DNA from: Fidelibacterota bacterium
GTDB lineage: Bacteria; Pseudomonadota; Alphaproteobacteria; Rhodospirillales; Rhodospirillaceae
NCBI GenBank assembly: GCA_945903705.1
Contig: CAMDOZ010000019.1
Location: 1 to 32,228 of the forward strand
DNA length: 32,228 nt
Direction of reading: 5' to 3'
Below, in pieces: positions 31,276-32,228 of the stretch. The stretch's first letter is position 1. Each line of letters begins with the position of its first letter. The notes beneath the pieces are model-generated. The model had not been told where the DNA came from. It saw only the letters and a program-made list of their open reading frames with translations, and did not search any database. Both the position numbers and the translations under genes were made by a program.

Positions 31276-32228
31276 ATGCGTTTGTTGATCATCGGATCGC
31301 TGGGCGGGCAGGTCGGCGCGGCTAGCCGGATTGCCATGCAGCGCGGCGCGAAAGTCATCCAGGCTGAAGGTATCAGCCAGGCGCTCGATGTGCTGCGCTC
31401 GGGCCAGGGCGCGGACGTGGTGATGGTCGATGTCGCCTTCGACATCGAGCAACTGATCGCGGCCATGAAGGCCGAACGCATCCATCTCCCTGTGGTCGCC
31501 TGCGGCGTCGAAACCGACAGCCGCGCCGCCGTCGCCGCCATCAAGGCCGGCGCCAAGGAATACATCCCCCTGCCCCCGGACGCCGAACTGATCGCCGCCG
31601 TGCTCGAGGCGGTGTCCGCCGACCGGGACACGATGGTCTATCAGGATCCCGCCATGGAGCGGGTGCTGCAGACCGCCAAGAAGGTTGCCGCCAGCGCCGC
31701 GCCGGTGCTAGTCACCGGTGAGTCGGGTACGGGCAAGGAATTGGTTGCGCGCTACCTCCACCGCAACAGTCCGCGCAAGGATCGCCCGTTCGTGGCTGTG
31801 AACTGCGCCGCCATTCCGGGCGAGCTTCTGGAATCCGAACTGTTCGGTCATGAGAAGGGCGCCTTCACCGGCGCTATCGCGCGCCGCATCGGCAAATTCG
31901 AGGAAGCCACGGGCGGCACCTTGCTGCTCGACGAAATCACGGAAATGGACCTCAAGCTTCAGGCGAAGCTGTTGCGCGCCATCCAGGAGCGCGAGGTGGT
32001 GCGCATCGGATCCAATGCTCCGGTGAAGGTGGACGCGCGCATCGTCGCGACGTCCAACCGCAACATGGAAGAGACGGTGAAGGCCGGGAAGTTCCGCGAG
32101 GACCTTTTCTACCGCCTCAACGTCGTGAAGATCGTGATGCCGCCCCTGCGCGAGCGGCCCAAGGACGTCGAAGTGCTCGCGATGCATTTCGCGCGCGAGT
32201 GCGCCGAAGAGAACGGCATGCCGTTCAA
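31276..32228 (+). CDS. flbD: FlbD, atypical sigma-54-dependent flagellar activator (3' end outside window)
   Basis: 317 complete codons are visible. Residues 1-112 are a degenerate receiver domain: MRLLIIGSLGGQVGAASRIA lacks the acidic pair normally near positions 8-9. A possible acceptor Asp52 (VMVDVAFD) and K94 (AGAKEYIPLP) remain. The AAA+ domain follows with Walker A GESGTGKE (148-155), the sigma-54-contacting GAFTGA (195-200), Walker B LLLDE (216-220) and REDLFYRLNVV. The start strongly resembles Caulobacter FlbD, which activates late class and represses early fli promoters through ftr sites. It is the last gene of the fliF series. A REP element and 170 bases separate it from the stator gene, so it may have its own promoter. 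The DNA-binding C-terminus is not visible. Confidence 0.95.
   Translation, partial: MRLLIIGSLGGQVGAASRIAMQRGAKVIQAEGISQALDVLRSGQGADVVMVDVAFDIEQLIAAMKAERIHLPVVACGVETDSRAAVAAIKAGAKEYIPLPPDAELIAAVLEAVSADRDTMVYQDPAMERVLQTAKKVAASAAPVLVTGESGTGKELVARYLHRNSPRKDRPFVAVNCAAIPGELLESELFGHEKGAFTGAIARRIGKFEEATGGTLLLDEITEMDLKLQAKLLRAIQEREVVRIGSNAPVKVDARIVATSNRNMEETVKAGKFREDLFYRLNVVKIVMPPLRERPKDVEVLAMHFARECAEENGMPF

Noticed and set aside
1-32228. tRNA, rRNA, CRISPR array, prophage or replication origin
   Set aside because: I looked for cloverleaf-like segments, regularly spaced direct repeats, phage genes and DnaA-box clusters and saw none.

Overview
The window looks like chromosomal DNA of a GC-rich, flagellated alphaproteobacterium. 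The flagellar block fliF-fliG-fliH(flbE)-fliN-[motA/pomA-like]-flbD matches the Caulobacter fliF operon order with a stator gene inserted. The last gene reads as FlbD, the atypical NtrC-type activator. Upstream sequences resemble CtrA, sigma-54/IHF/FlbD and EcfG (general stress) sites. A Caulobacter-related or Micropepsaceae/Rhizomicrobium-like host is my inference; no rRNA or marker gene in the window settles it.

Left part (1-5.4 kb): the tail of an IS630-type transposase, a GT-A-like gene whose 5' end looks frameshifted, a TPR-SPINDLY O-GlcNAc-transferase-like gene, a ParE/RHH-type toxin-antitoxin pair on the minus strand, a GT4 glycosyltransferase, an inverted pair of palindromic repeats, and a small unrecognised gene. 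Middle-left (5.4-13.9 kb): Kdo transferase waaA, a second SPINDLY-like glycosyltransferase without obvious TPRs, a two-gene minus-strand unit of unknown function behind a 25-bp perfect palindrome, an HtrA-like protease without a signal peptide, and two divergent paralogues with an N-terminal TPR and a C-terminal GT9-like domain. The layout of these two is like that of the Caulobacter flagellin glycosyltransferase FlmG.

Middle-right (13.9-21.3 kb): a cysteine-free protein with helical ends and a beta-rich middle (unrecognised), then fliK, flgD and flgE (rod/hook assembly). A well-formed sigma-54 promoter with an upstream inverted repeat and an IHF-like site precedes fliK. A terminator follows flgE, then a periplasmic OB-fold-like gene behind a perfect GGAAC-N17-CGTT promoter, and a DUF3185-like small membrane protein. 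Minus strand 21.3-26.0 kb: NUDIX-winged-helix NAD regulator (NrtR/NadQ type), nadA, nadC and a DHA2 drug exporter; nadB is absent. Plus strand 26.2-32.2 kb: fliF, fliG, fliH, fliN, motA/pomA-like and flbD (cut by the window end).

How it may work together: FlbD and sigma-54 would drive the late hook genes, and a CtrA-like box would start the fliF operon. The clustered TPR-glycosyltransferases could modify flagellin or the unrecognised cysteine-free protein beside fliK. That last link is inference from proximity and domain layout. The strongest 'second look' items are the 13969-15177 protein with its glycosyltransferase neighbours, the three-copy 15-bp palindrome shared by the 9.3-kb and nadA upstream regions, and the expanded REP-like element between the stator gene and flbD.
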